A stretch of 64,000 nucleotides of DNA from Candidatus Berkelbacteria bacterium RIFCSPLOWO2_01_FULL_50_28 (GTDB taxonomy: Bacteria > Patescibacteria > UBA1384 > 2-12-FULL-50-11). Numbering within the stretch: position 1 is the stretch's first letter; the number at the start of each line of letters is the position of its first letter. The notes beneath the pieces were generated by a model, which made no database searches, had not been told where the DNA came from, and was given only the letters and a program-made list of their open reading frames with translations. A program made the translations under genes and the position numbers. Where the stretch lies: NCBI GenBank assembly GCA_001774395.1, contig MEZX01000002.1:463000-526999 (forward strand), read 5' to 3'. This document shows, piece after piece, positions 35,827 to 44,141 of the stretch.

Positions 35827-36918
35827 TTAAGTAGTTGGTTTTGGTTTGGGCAAGGTTCGGGTAACTGAACCGTCTTGCGGAATTACCTCAACCCAAATCT
35901 TACCGCGATTGAGGCTGATCTCTTGGCCACCACCGTCGTAGAAACGGGTTCGGCCAGTGCTCTGATTCTTCTCCCAGATACCTTTGGTTAGCTTGCCATC
36001 CTCGAAAACCCAAGCAATTCCACTGCCGATGGTGCGCATAATCCACTCCGCTTCGTGGCCGTTGTCGGCGTACGTGCCACCGTACGAGTGACCAACCTGC
36101 ATCACGACAACGGTTGCAGCCTTGATCTGCTTACCCGTCAGGCGGTCAAGGTGTTTCTCGCCCGCTAAGATTCGCGAGTAAGTGTTTGAGGTTTTGTTGT
36201 GGGTCCAATCAACTTGAAAATAAGGGCTGGAAAATTTGATGGTTACTTTCCCCCCGTCGGTAACAGTTTTCTCTGGGTCTTTGAATTTCCACGAGTCGTA
36301 GTCTGAAGTTTTGTCCCAGCCGCGTTGGCTGACGGAGTTTTTGAATATATCCTTGATGTTGGCAAAGAGCGTGTGTTCGGACGCGATCCCGGCAATTGGC
36401 TCACGCCAGTAAGTACCGTCGTTAGCGTGGGCGTAATCTTTAATGTTAAAGCCAAGAATATCGTTCATTGCCTTGGGCGAACCGCCAGCGTGGACGTAAA
36501 CTCCGTCGTACTCGCGAAGGTAGCTAATAAAGTAACTTCGCGCCGAGCGAATCGGACCGGCTTTGACGGGAAGATTCTGCTGAAACAGCGCCATGAAACG
36601 AGTTATACCGCCCTCGGTAACAATTTCATAAACTACGTCGGCGTCTACCAGCCCTACTTGCGGACGGGCGTCTGTGGAGTTCTCAATCATCGCCGCAACA
36701 GGACGAAGGTTTGCTAGCTCTTTCTTCACTAGGACACCGTTAAGCAAACTTGGCGCAAAGTCGGATTTTGACCCGTATTTAACCTTTTCGTTAAATTCGT
36801 CGCCGAATTGCCAGGTTGACAGAAGCACTGCTAATAGCAGGATAACTAACGAAATAATTGATCCGTAAAGCACGCTACGAGAGCGCGTCTTGAAAAACTG
36901 TTTTATTCTTGTCCACAT
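35827..36918 (-). CDS. DUF3048 (YerB-like) membrane-anchored protein
   Basis: A 363-residue protein with one N-terminal transmembrane helix (about residues 17-37) and an extracytoplasmic DUF3048 domain: NLRPVAAMIENSTDARPQVGL, YEIVTEGGITRFMALF, GPIRSARSYFI and AHAGGSP-like blocks are all visible. The family is found in Firmicutes and CPR with an unknown, probably envelope, role. Confidence 0.9.
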   Translation of the reverse strand: MWTRIKQFFKTRSRSVLYGSIISLVILLLAVLLSTWQFGDEFNEKVKYGSKSDFAPSLLNGVLVKKELANLRPVAAMIENSTDARPQVGLVDADVVYEIVTEGGITRFMALFQQNLPVKAGPIRSARSYFISYLREYDGVYVHAGGSPKAMNDILGFNIKDYAHANDGTYWREPIAGIASEHTLFANIKDIFKNSVSQRGWDKTSDYDSWKFKDPEKTVTDGGKVTIKFSSPYFQVDWTHNKTSNTYSRILAGEKHLDRLTGKQIKAATVVVMQVGHSYGGTYADNGHEAEWIMRTIGSGIAWVFEDGKLTKGIWEKNQSTGRTRFYDGGGQEISLNRGKIWVEVIPQDGSVTRTLPKPKPTT

Positions 36919-36937
36919 TCCCCTCCCAATAGTTTAT

Positions 36938-38299
36938 TTACTCTTTAAGAAGAAACTTCTGAGCCAATTTCTTGGCACCTTCTTTGTCCTTCGGTTCCAG
37001 CGTACCGTCTAAGACTAAGTCGAGCAAGTACTGCTTTACTTCTTTCAGCCAAACTCCGGCGGGCCGGTTGTACAACGCCATCAGCTCGTAGCCGTCTAGC
37101 GGTGATTTGATCTTGGCAATCTCAGCTTGGGCTTCTAAGCTGCGGATGCGCTCTTGCATCTCGTCTCTCATCGATTGATATTTTGCCAGTTTGGTTTGAT
37201 TTGCTCCAGTCGAATCAGCGGCCGCAAAAGTGAACAAATCGTCAAGTGTTTCTCCGGCATCACGCACAAACCGGCGCACTGCCCCGTCGGTCCAGTGGCC
37301 GTCGTTATTGGGAAGGCGCTGGTGAAGACGGACTAGTTTTGTTACCAGCGATATAAAATCGTTATCGTACTTGAGCCTACTTAAAACCGTACGCGTAGCT
37401 CGTGCCCCGAGGTTTTCATGGCCGTGAAAGCTATATTCAAAACCGTCTTTTCGACGAGTAAGCGGCTTGGCGATATCGTGTAACAATGCGCACCAGCGCA
37501 GGCCCAATTCGGCGGGGGTGTTGTCTAGCACTTGAAGAATATGTTCGTAAATATCTTTGTGTTCTTTCGGATCGAATTCAAGATCGATCGTTGGAATCAG
37601 TTCAGGCAAAATATAGGCCACTAGCCCGGTTTCAACTATCAACCGAATTCCGTGGCTTGGTTTGGGGGTAAGTAAAATTTTGTTTAATTCCGCGGCCACC
37701 CGTTCGGCAGACAGGATGGCAAAACGTTCTTTCTGCGTGCCGATCGACGAGAGAGTGCTTGGTTCTATATCAAAGCCTAGTTGGGTAGAAAAACGAATTG
37801 CTCGTAGCATGCGTAACGGATCCTCGCTAAAGCGGTCGTTGGCGTCACCAACTGATCTAATGATTTTATTTTTCAAGTCCGTGAGTCCCTCGAAAGGGTC
37901 CAGAAACTCATCCGTTGTAACATTGACGGCCATGGCGTTTATAGTGAAATCGCGTCGGGAGAGATCGTCTTTGATTGAAGTACCCCAAGTAACGGTTGGT
38001 TTACGGGAATTATCCTCATAACTTTCACCGCGAAAAGTAGTTATCTCAACTCTCTCTCCTTGGTAATTGGCTGTTACAGTGCCGAACCGTTTGCCGATTA
38101 AGCCGATCTGTTTTGCCTGGCAGGACCGTAAGATTTCTTCCGTTTCCTCGGGAGTGCTATTAGTGGCAAAATCCCATTCTTCGAACGATCGCTTTAGCTC
38201 AAGATCTCTGACGGCCCCGCCAACCAAAAATAGCTGCTTGCCTTGACCTTGAAATGCCCTCTCCAAAGTCTTGGGCCACTCCGGCAGATGAACGGTCAT
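36938..38299 (-). CDS. cca: CCA-adding enzyme / tRNA nucleotidyltransferase with HD domain
   Basis: Adds CCA to tRNA 3' ends; essential here because the tRNA genes in view lack encoded CCA. The 453 residues have LVGGAVRD near 27, the metal site EEWDFATNSTPEE near 41, RRDFTINAMA near 115, RFSEDPLRMLRAIRFS near 155, and an HD-type region with LLHDIAKPLT. The first metal-binding Asp of the usual DxD is Glu (EWD), which is unusual. The start overlaps a 22-codon micro-ORF by one base. Confidence 0.93.
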   Translation of the reverse strand: MTVHLPEWPKTLERAFQGQGKQLFLVGGAVRDLELKRSFEEWDFATNSTPEETEEILRSCQAKQIGLIGKRFGTVTANYQGERVEITTFRGESYEDNSRKPTVTWGTSIKDDLSRRDFTINAMAVNVTTDEFLDPFEGLTDLKNKIIRSVGDANDRFSEDPLRMLRAIRFSTQLGFDIEPSTLSSIGTQKERFAILSAERVAAELNKILLTPKPSHGIRLIVETGLVAYILPELIPTIDLEFDPKEHKDIYEHILQVLDNTPAELGLRWCALLHDIAKPLTRRKDGFEYSFHGHENLGARATRTVLSRLKYDNDFISLVTKLVRLHQRLPNNDGHWTDGAVRRFVRDAGETLDDLFTFAAADSTGANQTKLAKYQSMRDEMQERIRSLEAQAEIAKIKSPLDGYELMALYNRPAGVWLKEVKQYLLDLVLDGTLEPKDKEGAKKLAQKFLLKE

Positions 38300-38367
38300 T
38301 AGAAAAAGGCGATTACAACGGTCCCAAAAATCATTAACAGAATTGTGAGCCAGATAACTACTTTCAT
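38299..38367 (-). CDS. Possible 22-residue single-helix membrane micropeptide
   Basis: ATG at 38367 to TAA at 38299 encodes a 22-residue peptide, almost entirely hydrophobic after MKVV (VIWLTILLMIFG), long enough for one transmembrane helix. Its TAA overlaps the cca ATG (TAATG), a classical coupling arrangement. No SD is visible. It could be real or simply a leader that couples translation of cca. Confidence 0.4.
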   Translation of the reverse strand: MKVVIWLTILLMIFGTVVIAFF

Positions 38368-38403
38368 CGATTCATCGATTAAAAACGACCATAGGGAGAA
38401 TTT

Positions 38404-39471
38404 TCATAACGAGGATAGTTTTGCGGATAAATGTAACTGCGTCAAGGCGATTAGCCCAACGAAAGCAAGTAAGGTTGGGTACATCAGGCTGAAAGCAAAG
38501 ACCGTGGAACCGATGTAGCAAATTGTTCCAAGTACGCTAATAAGTAGTAGCGAATTGAGAACTACCGCCGAACCAACCAACTGTCGCTTGAGTTTTGGTA
38601 GGTGTGAGTAGCGCGTTTGGACGGATTGTGTCCATGATAACTCGGTGTGATAAACCCTGCCGATGGCTAACAAGGATACAGCCAGTGCCAAGACGAGTTC
38701 GGCAATAAATGGCAGTGGGATAAAGCGGACAATCAGGGCATAAATTATGACGAGCGTTAGAAGCTCAAATTGCACAGCCTTATCCCGTGCCAGGATGATG
38801 GCTTGGGTAACGATCAAACTCCACCAAGTTGAGTGAGACTGGACCATCAGACGGTCCCGGGCAAAGAACTCCCAATAGGGACGTGATTTTTTGAAAGCCT
38901 CACTTTCCATACTTATTCCCCACAGGCCGCACAGCGTTACTACCGCGGACGGGATCAGTATAAGCAATCCAACTTCTGGGCTACTGAGATTCTGCAATAG
39001 CTCGCTGAAGCGCAATGTGAGCGTTGGTATACTCTGCCACAGCAAGACTACCGCCAGAATTGCTAAGGAGTTGGCAACGAGCAAGTTGACCCTTCGTAGA
39101 ATTAACGTTCGGCCCCAGAATACAAATAAGAAAGATGCAAAGAGGAGTAAGGATAAGCCGATAACAACAATAAAGTCTTGTATCGGTAGAAGATTTCGAA
39201 GTCCAGCAGTAACGTAGTGGGCCAGCAGAACCGACACCATCAGCTGCAAGCCCAATATTCTGCCGATCAGATTGAGCGGTGCCAGAATCGCTGCAGTTAG
39301 ACTCAGAACGGTCGCGGCAGCCATAAAACTTGCGGACGGGCCGGCAGTAATTAGGCCCAGTTTCCAAAGCATTGTCGCGCTGAAGACCGTCAAAGACAAA
39401 ACAGCGCCGATCAGTACAGCGTCTGTGGTGCTGATGCAACGCCAGCGAGCGAGCAGCTTTTTAGCGATCAT
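38404..39471 (-). CDS. Polytopic membrane protein, probable ABC transporter permease
   Basis: A 355-residue protein with about nine or ten hydrophobic helices and no catalytic motif. It overlaps the upstream ABC ATPase by 11 bases, which makes it the likely membrane partner. No permease signature was recognised; substrate unknown. The start at 39471 (MIAKKLLARW) places the first helix correctly; the frame upstream lies inside the ATPase gene. Confidence 0.75.
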   Translation of the reverse strand: MIAKKLLARWRCISTTDAVLIGAVLSLTVFSATMLWKLGLITAGPSASFMAAATVLSLTAAILAPLNLIGRILGLQLMVSVLLAHYVTAGLRNLLPIQDFIVVIGLSLLLFASFLFVFWGRTLILRRVNLLVANSLAILAVVLLWQSIPTLTLRFSELLQNLSSPEVGLLILIPSAVVTLCGLWGISMESEAFKKSRPYWEFFARDRLMVQSHSTWWSLIVTQAIILARDKAVQFELLTLVIIYALIVRFIPLPFIAELVLALAVSLLAIGRVYHTELSWTQSVQTRYSHLPKLKRQLVGSAVVLNSLLLISVLGTICYIGSTVFAFSLMYPTLLAFVGLIALTQLHLSAKLSSL

Positions 39472-40183
39472 GGTCGTAAAGATGATTATAAATATCTTCC
39501 AAGCCACGTTTGCAGCCGAACTGCCGCGAAAGCTCAGTCGGTGTGCCGCAAGCAAGTAACGTCCCTTCACGCAAAAATACGACTCTGTCGGCGACTGTCG
39601 CGGCAAAACTCAGGTTGTTGGTAGCCAGCAGTAGGGATCGCCCGTTTTTCTTTAGTTGATGAATTTTGGCGACGAGGTGTTGCTGTAAGCCGAAGTCCAA
39701 AGATACCCCTGGCTCGTCCCAGACGATGTTTTGGGGGTTGTGAATGATACTAGCCATCAGAGCTACCTGCTCGATGACGGCTTCACCCATATAGCGAAGC
39801 GGGGTGTGAAGATATTCGCGGCAGTCGAACGTTTCCAGCAGCTCCTCCACTCGTTTGAAGCGTGATCGCGGCTCAACACCGTAAGCGGAACCGATCAGCT
39901 CGAGTTGCTCCATCCCGGTCAGATAAGGCTCTACTTCCCTTGGTCGGCCGACGTAACCCAAGTGCAGCAGAGCCGAGTCCTTCTCTTTGCTTAGGTCGAA
40001 ATGCTGGACGATAATTTTTCCGTCAATAATATCGCCGTAACCAACGACCGATCTCAACAGACAAGATTTTCCAGAGCCCACCGGACCGACGACAGCAACA
40101 ACCTCGCCCGATCCAACCGAAAGAGAAACGTTACTTAGTTTGGTTACACCGTCGAAAACCGTAAGATCACGAAGATCAAGCAT
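39461..40183 (-). CDS. ABC transporter ATP-binding protein with degenerate signature
   Basis: A 240-residue nucleotide-binding subunit. Walker A is GPVGSGKSCLL near residue 33, Walker B is NIVWDEPG near 155 and the switch histidine is replaced in LLATNNLS. The signature loop normally reading LSGGQ is RYMGEAVIEQ, so ATP hydrolysis may depend on a different geometry. The fold resembles the FtsE/CcmA group by its opening LRDLTVFDG. It overlaps the NYN gene by eight bases and the permease by 11. Confidence 0.85.
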   Translation of the reverse strand: MLDLRDLTVFDGVTKLSNVSLSVGSGEVVAVVGPVGSGKSCLLRSVVGYGDIIDGKIIVQHFDLSKEKDSALLHLGYVGRPREVEPYLTGMEQLELIGSAYGVEPRSRFKRVEELLETFDCREYLHTPLRYMGEAVIEQVALMASIIHNPQNIVWDEPGVSLDFGLQQHLVAKIHQLKKNGRSLLLATNNLSFAATVADRVVFLREGTLLACGTPTELSRQFGCKRGLEDIYNHLYDHDR

Positions 40184-40682
40184 GGCGCAGAAGATACAGT
40201 TTCGGATTGCTGTCGAGGTCGGTGAACTGGTCTAGCACCTCAAGCAGCTTCCCGGAAGTACTTCTGCCAAACGCGATCCCTTCGACGCGACAGCCCTTAT
40301 TTTCCTTTAAATACGTTACTAACGGTGCAAAATCGCCGTCGCCAGTAACGAGGACGACAACGTCTAACCGATCAGCAATCTTGATGGCGTCAACAGCAAT
40401 TCCCACATCCCAGTCCCCTTTTTTGGCTCCGCCCGCAAAAATTTGGATATCTTTTGAACAGATCTCGAGTCCGGCTTTAGATAGAGCATCAAAAAACCCT
40501 TGCTCCTTCGGGGCTTCGGATTTAATAACGTAAGCAAGGGATCGGATTATCTGTCTCTTCCCGATGGCTGTCTCGAGAATTTTGCCAAAATTTACGTAGC
40601 TTTCGTACATTGCTCGTGCCGAGTAGTACAAATTCTGAACGTCGATGAAAACACCAACTCTTTGTCCGTCGTAATTAATCAT
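40176..40682 (-). CDS. NYN-domain (LabA/DUF88) putative RNase
   Basis: A 168-residue PIN-like nuclease. The acidic metal site is assembled from GVFIDVQNLYY near residue 10, KKGDWDVGIAVDAI near 88 and VTGDGDFAPLV near 112. Members cleave RNA; targets are unknown. It is followed by the ABC ATPase with overlapping codons. Confidence 0.9.
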   Translation of the reverse strand: MINYDGQRVGVFIDVQNLYYSARAMYESYVNFGKILETAIGKRQIIRSLAYVIKSEAPKEQGFFDALSKAGLEICSKDIQIFAGGAKKGDWDVGIAVDAIKIADRLDVVVLVTGDGDFAPLVTYLKENKGCRVEGIAFGRSTSGKLLEVLDQFTDLDSNPKLYLLRHA

Positions 40683-40729
40683 TGCTCTATCATAGCAACA
40701 AATAGTGGCAAGCCGGTAATTAGCGTCTG

Positions 40730-41317
40730 TTACTTCGTCAGGTAGACTAAAACATCGAAGCTGCCACCCATTGGGGTCTGTTCAATAGCTGACTCTGTGC
40801 CGATGAGGGCTGAAACGGTTTGGGCGTCAGACAGGTGACCAGTCGTATACCAAATTTGCGTTTCGGTGTAACTGAACTGGGAGGCTCCGCTGTCAACCGC
40901 GTTGTAGCCAAGTCGTCGTAACTTCTGGATTAGCTGATCGGACGGATCAGTCTTGGCGCCGTCACGGTAAACCCAGATAGCAGTTTTAGTCTTGGCCTGA
41001 TCAGCGGCTGAGCCGTTCAGTTCGGTAGGGTTTCCAGCTTTATTGAGCGATTCGGTCTCATTTTCGGAGACGAATTTCCAGTATATGCCGCCCGCGGCCA
41101 AGATTAAACCAAGGAGTAGGACGATGAGCAGCCAATTTTTCGACTTATTTTGTGGCCCTTCGACGAGCTCACGGTTCGACCGTCCTGAGCTCACCGTCGA
41201 AGGAGGGTCACCCCGAGGGGACTCGAGGGGTGGCTCTTTGACTACGAGCTGTAATTTTATTGGGTTAATAGCGGGAGTACTGGTTTTTTGCCGACGAAAA
41301 TCCATGTCGCGTGTCAT
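40730..41317 (-). CDS. Membrane-anchored LytR C-terminal-domain-like protein
   Basis: A 195-residue protein: a cytoplasmic N-terminus, one transmembrane helix (NWLLIVLLLGLILAAGGIYW, about 62-81) and an outer domain whose AIWVYRDGAK, LRRLGYNAVDSG and TQIWYTTGHLSDAQTVSALIG spacing matches LytR_C. Residues about 36-55 (PRGDPPSTVSSGRSNREL) are the translation of an intergenic-type palindrome at 41156-41207, so an element has inserted in frame. An ATG at 41305 is an alternative start. Confidence 0.7.
   Translation of the reverse strand: MTRDMDFRRQKTSTPAINPIKLQLVVKEPPLESPRGDPPSTVSSGRSNRELVEGPQNKSKNWLLIVLLLGLILAAGGIYWKFVSENETESLNKAGNPTELNGSAADQAKTKTAIWVYRDGAKTDPSDQLIQKLRRLGYNAVDSGASQFSYTETQIWYTTGHLSDAQTVSALIGTESAIEQTPMGGSFDVLVYLTK
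41156..41207. repeat. Palindromic repeat inserted inside a coding region
   Basis: CCCTTCGACGAGCTCACGG and CTCACCGTCGAAGGAGGG arms surround TTCGACCGTCCTGAG. It belongs to the same class of CCTTCGA / TCGAAGG palindromes as the copy before ftsA (25805-25843), but is translated as part of the LytR_C-like protein. Confidence 0.65.
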
Positions 41318-41344
41318 ATCTGCAGATTACCCGAACGGTGGTTG

Positions 41345-41587
41345 TTAGTCCAAGCGTGGAATGGGCTCAAGGCCGTCTTTTGGGGTATCTTCTTTGGGCG
41401 GGTTATTGACTGGTGTTGTTGGCGTTTTACCAAATCGCAAAACTATACGTCTCCTTTTGCGGTCGAGTGCTAGCTCGACGCCGTCACCCCTATTAACCTC
41501 TAGCGCGACAAGCCACTTTTTGGGGATTAAGAGGGCTAAAGAATAGCGGCCAAATAAGAATAATTTTCTTGTTGAATGTATTCGCAT
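41345..41587 (-). CDS. AbrB/SpoVT-like swapped-hairpin domain protein
   Basis: An 80-residue protein. Residues about 8-50 (KLFLFGRYSLALLIPKKWL, then GDGVELALD) match the swapped-hairpin AbrB fold used by DNA-binding transition regulators and antitoxins. A Pro-rich tail (PTTPVNNPPKEDTPK) follows. No toxin partner is adjacent, so a stand-alone regulator is more likely. The 200-base gap to lexA holds nothing I recognise. Confidence 0.7.
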   Translation of the reverse strand: MRIHSTRKLFLFGRYSLALLIPKKWLVALEVNRGDGVELALDRKRRRIVLRFGKTPTTPVNNPPKEDTPKDGLEPIPRLD

Positions 41588-41788
41588 CTATAAAAGACAT
41601 ATACCAAAGTAATTCAAAAATCAAAAGTCAAATGCCAAAATGGTATAGTAACAACAGCGACTAACCAAAAAGCCGTGACAACACTAAGCGGTGGTTCATT
41701 TCCTGCCGGTAGTCGTAGCGTTGAACGCAAAACAACGCGACTCGTCCCTGGGTCCTCGCCAGACGCTCCTCTTGGCGGGGCCCCTCCC

Positions 41789-42397
41789 CTAGCCAAATTT
41801 GCGGATTACACCGCGAACTTTGCCTTGAATCGTAACTTTCTTTACTCGGATAGGTTGATAATTTCGGTTGGCTGGTTGTAGACGGATGTGGTCTTTCTCA
41901 CGATAAAAACGCTTCAACGTGACATTGTCTTTGTCGATTAACGCCACGACTATATCGCCGTTGCGAGGCTGGTTGCACGGCTCAACTACTACAAAATCGC
42001 CGTCCAAGATGCCGTCGTCCATCATCGAGTCCCCTTTTACCTTCAGCGCAAAGACGTTCTTGCTCATCATATCGCGCGGAATCTCTAGTGTCTCGCTGGT
42101 GCGAATGGCTTCGATCGGTTTGCCGGCCTGAATAGCACCAAAAAGCGGAATGCTAAAACCGGAGAAAATTGAGTCGCCATTAACTTGGATTGGCTCAGTA
42201 GGTTTAAGGGCGCGATAGCCCGATTCGTCGCTAGAGAGGTAGCCTTTGAGCTTCAGGTTTTCAACATGTTCGGCCACGGTGGCAACCGACGAAAAACCGA
42301 AATGATCGGCGATCTCGCGATAGCTCGGCGCGTAACCGTTCACCTCTAAGTACTTCTCTATAAACTCTAGGATCACTTTTTGTTTCGGGGTTAACAT
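41789..42397 (-). CDS. lexA: SOS repressor LexA
   Basis: A 202-residue repressor that cleaves itself when RecA is activated by DNA damage. It has an N-terminal winged helix (APSYREIADHFGFSS), the Ala-Gly cleavage site in IQAGKPIEA near residue 91, the nucleophile Ser in KGDSMMDDGI near 125 and the Lys in NVTLKRFYR near 160. AGGAGG lies six bases before the ATG. It probably represses itself through the operator at 42421-42438. Confidence 0.96.
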   Translation of the reverse strand: MLTPKQKVILEFIEKYLEVNGYAPSYREIADHFGFSSVATVAEHVENLKLKGYLSSDESGYRALKPTEPIQVNGDSIFSGFSIPLFGAIQAGKPIEAIRTSETLEIPRDMMSKNVFALKVKGDSMMDDGILDGDFVVVEPCNQPRNGDIVVALIDKDNVTLKRFYREKDHIRLQPANRNYQPIRVKKVTIQGKVRGVIRKFG

Positions 42398-42414
42398 TTG
42401 GCCTCCTTTGAACT

Positions 42415-42444
42415 AACATACCGAACAAAGTCCGAAGTTGTCAA
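42415..42444 (-). promoter_or_regulatory. lexA promoter with candidate LexA operator between -35 and -10
   Basis: On the minus strand TTGACA (42444-42439) and TATGTT (42420-42415) are 18 bases apart; the spacer ACTTCGGACTTTGTTCGG contains a direct repeat TTCGG-N6-TTCGG. The same element, 23 of 26 bases alike, precedes the 84-residue gene next to dinB. It resembles the direct-repeat LexA motif GTTC-N7-GTTC known from alphaproteobacteria (here CTTC-N7-GTTC). Confidence 0.7.
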
Positions 42445-42453
42445 GTGTCGCTT

Positions 42454-43713
42454 TCATACTCGTTTGGTAAACGGGTTAATTTCCGTAATTTGCGGTAGGT
42501 ATAATCGCTTATTTCTACCGTCGGGCAGTTTATGGATGCGTTTTTTAATCGCGGCCAGCGCTCCGCGAAAAACTGTAAATTCGCCGTAACGACGATTAAG
42601 TGAGTGAACTTGGCTATTCAGCGCTTCTTGGCGTTGCTCTTCAACAAAAAGTGGAGCGCTTAAATTCTCCCAACTAGTTAGATCGCTTACGGTTACAGCT
42701 ACTAAACGAACTGGTTGGAGTGAGGATATTTCGTGGAGCAAATTTTCGGCGGCTAGATAAACGTCGTAACCGGAGCGTAGGAAACGTTTTTGGTTGCGGC
42801 TCTCATCGAAACCCGTGCGGTCACCAAAACGCAGGTATAGGCTGACTGTTTTGCCGGCTAAATTTTTCTGACGCATTCGAGCACCGACTCGTTCGCACAA
42901 AAGCAGTAGGACTTTTTTGACGTCGCTAGGGTTGGCGATATCTTGCGGCAAGGTGTACGAGTGGCCGATCGATTTTTCTTGGGGCAAGGATCGCCAGGAA
43001 TGTAAAATGTTCGAATCACGGCCGTTACCGATATTATGAAGCCAGGTACCGGTGTATTCGCCAAAAGTTGCGGTTAACATCTCGCACGGCATAGACCCCA
43101 ACTCGGCAATCGTGTTAATGCCCATACGGTTTAAACGTGGGTGCAGCCTGAAACCGATGCCGCAGAGCTCTTCAATCGGGGTAACGGCTGCAATTTTGGC
43201 AAAATCTTCCGGTCGAATGACGGTTAGGCCATCGGGCTTTTGCATCTCACTGGCGAGTTTAGCCAGTGTTTTGCCGTAAGAAATGCCCACAGAGCAGCTT
43301 ACCCATTCCCCTATCTCGCGTCTAATGGCCTGTTTGAGGCGTTTAGCAATGATTATAGCCTCGTCCCAGCTCATATCGTCGTACAGGTCCAAAAACGCCT
43401 CGTCGATGGAAAAGATGTCTACTTTGGGCCCGAAGCGCTCCATAATATTGAAGATACGTTTGCTGGTGAAAATATAGCGGTCGTAATCGGCCTCGATGAT
43501 AATAATTTTGGGGCACAAGCGCTTCGCTTCCCAGGAAGACATACCGGATTTGACGCCGAATTTTTTGGCCTCAATTGAAGCACCAGCCACAACCGTTCTT
43601 TCCCCTTTTCCCTTGCCAGCCACACCGATTGGTTTGCCGCGCAAACTGGGATAGGCCTGCTGTTCTAGCGTGGCAAAGTAAGAGTTGACGTCTAGATGAA
43701 GGATCTTCTTCAT
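42454..43713 (-). CDS. dinB: DNA polymerase IV (Y family, translesion)
   Basis: A 419-residue error-prone polymerase. Metal and finger motifs: LHLDVNSYFATLEQQ at the N-terminus, IFSIDEAFLDLYD near 103 and SVGISYGKTLAKLASE near 143; the helix-hairpin-helix region GIGFRLHPRLNRMGI and the little-finger domain follow. DinB is a classical SOS gene. It lies downstream of the 84-residue gene on the same strand, so it may be driven from the LexA-type promoter, although a repeat-filled 135-base gap separates them. Confidence 0.95.
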   Translation of the reverse strand: MKKILHLDVNSYFATLEQQAYPSLRGKPIGVAGKGKGERTVVAGASIEAKKFGVKSGMSSWEAKRLCPKIIIIEADYDRYIFTSKRIFNIMERFGPKVDIFSIDEAFLDLYDDMSWDEAIIIAKRLKQAIRREIGEWVSCSVGISYGKTLAKLASEMQKPDGLTVIRPEDFAKIAAVTPIEELCGIGFRLHPRLNRMGINTIAELGSMPCEMLTATFGEYTGTWLHNIGNGRDSNILHSWRSLPQEKSIGHSYTLPQDIANPSDVKKVLLLLCERVGARMRQKNLAGKTVSLYLRFGDRTGFDESRNQKRFLRSGYDVYLAAENLLHEISSLQPVRLVAVTVSDLTSWENLSAPLFVEEQRQEALNSQVHSLNRRYGEFTVFRGALAAIKKRIHKLPDGRNKRLYLPQITEINPFTKRV

Positions 43714-43719
43714 CTAGAC

Positions 43720-43848
43720 AAATCCCAATATCCAAACTCTAAATCCCAAACAATAGCCAAATCCCAATTTTTCAAAGTTTTGAACATTACAATTTGGGTC
43801 ATTGGAATTTGTTTAGGGATTGGATTATTTGGTTATTGGAATTTCGCG
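43720..43848. repeat. AT-rich interspersed repeat (copy 3, before dinB)
   Basis: AAATCCCAATATCC-type units on the left are inverted as GGAATTTG and GGTTATTGG-type units on the right. The dinB start lies at its edge. Confidence 0.55.
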
Positions 43849-44103
43849 TCATCGATTTACGATGTCGCGTAGGTACCACTCGAGGGTGGTGGGGTTGAAG
43901 ACGATCTGGTAGTCGTTGCCGGCGGCAGAAACTGCAAAGTGATAGAAGGACCGATTATTACTTTTTTCGATATGGAACAGGTTGGCTGTGTCAACTCGGT
44001 AGTTGCGATTCCGCCAGTTGAAAAAGTGAATAAGAATTTTGTGGGGCGCAAAACTAGCCAGGACACGAATCCGTTCCCCTACTTCTTGTTTGGTCTCTTC
44101 CAT
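43849..44103 (-). CDS. Unknown 84-residue protein under a LexA-like operator
   Basis: An 84-residue protein beginning MEETKQEVGERIRVLASF, with a basic, aromatic middle (LIHFFNWRNRNYRVDT) and a beta-rich end (HFAVSAAGNDYQIVFN). The composition suggests a small beta-sheet domain; I do not recognise it. The promoter places transcription start almost at the ATG, so the message is probably leaderless. Position before dinB and the shared operator make an SOS-response role likely, by inference. Confidence 0.75.
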   Translation of the reverse strand: MEETKQEVGERIRVLASFAPHKILIHFFNWRNRNYRVDTANLFHIEKSNNRSFYHFAVSAAGNDYQIVFNPTTLEWYLRDIVNR

Positions 44104-44111
44104 CTATTTTC

Positions 44112-44141
44112 ACACTACCGAACAAAAACCGAAGTCGTCAA
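44112..44141 (-). promoter_or_regulatory. Second LexA-type promoter-operator
   Basis: TTGACG (44141-44136) and TAGTGT (44117-44112), 18 bases apart, with spacer ACTTCGGTTTTTGTTCGG carrying the TTCGG-N6-TTCGG repeat found before lexA. Confidence 0.7.
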
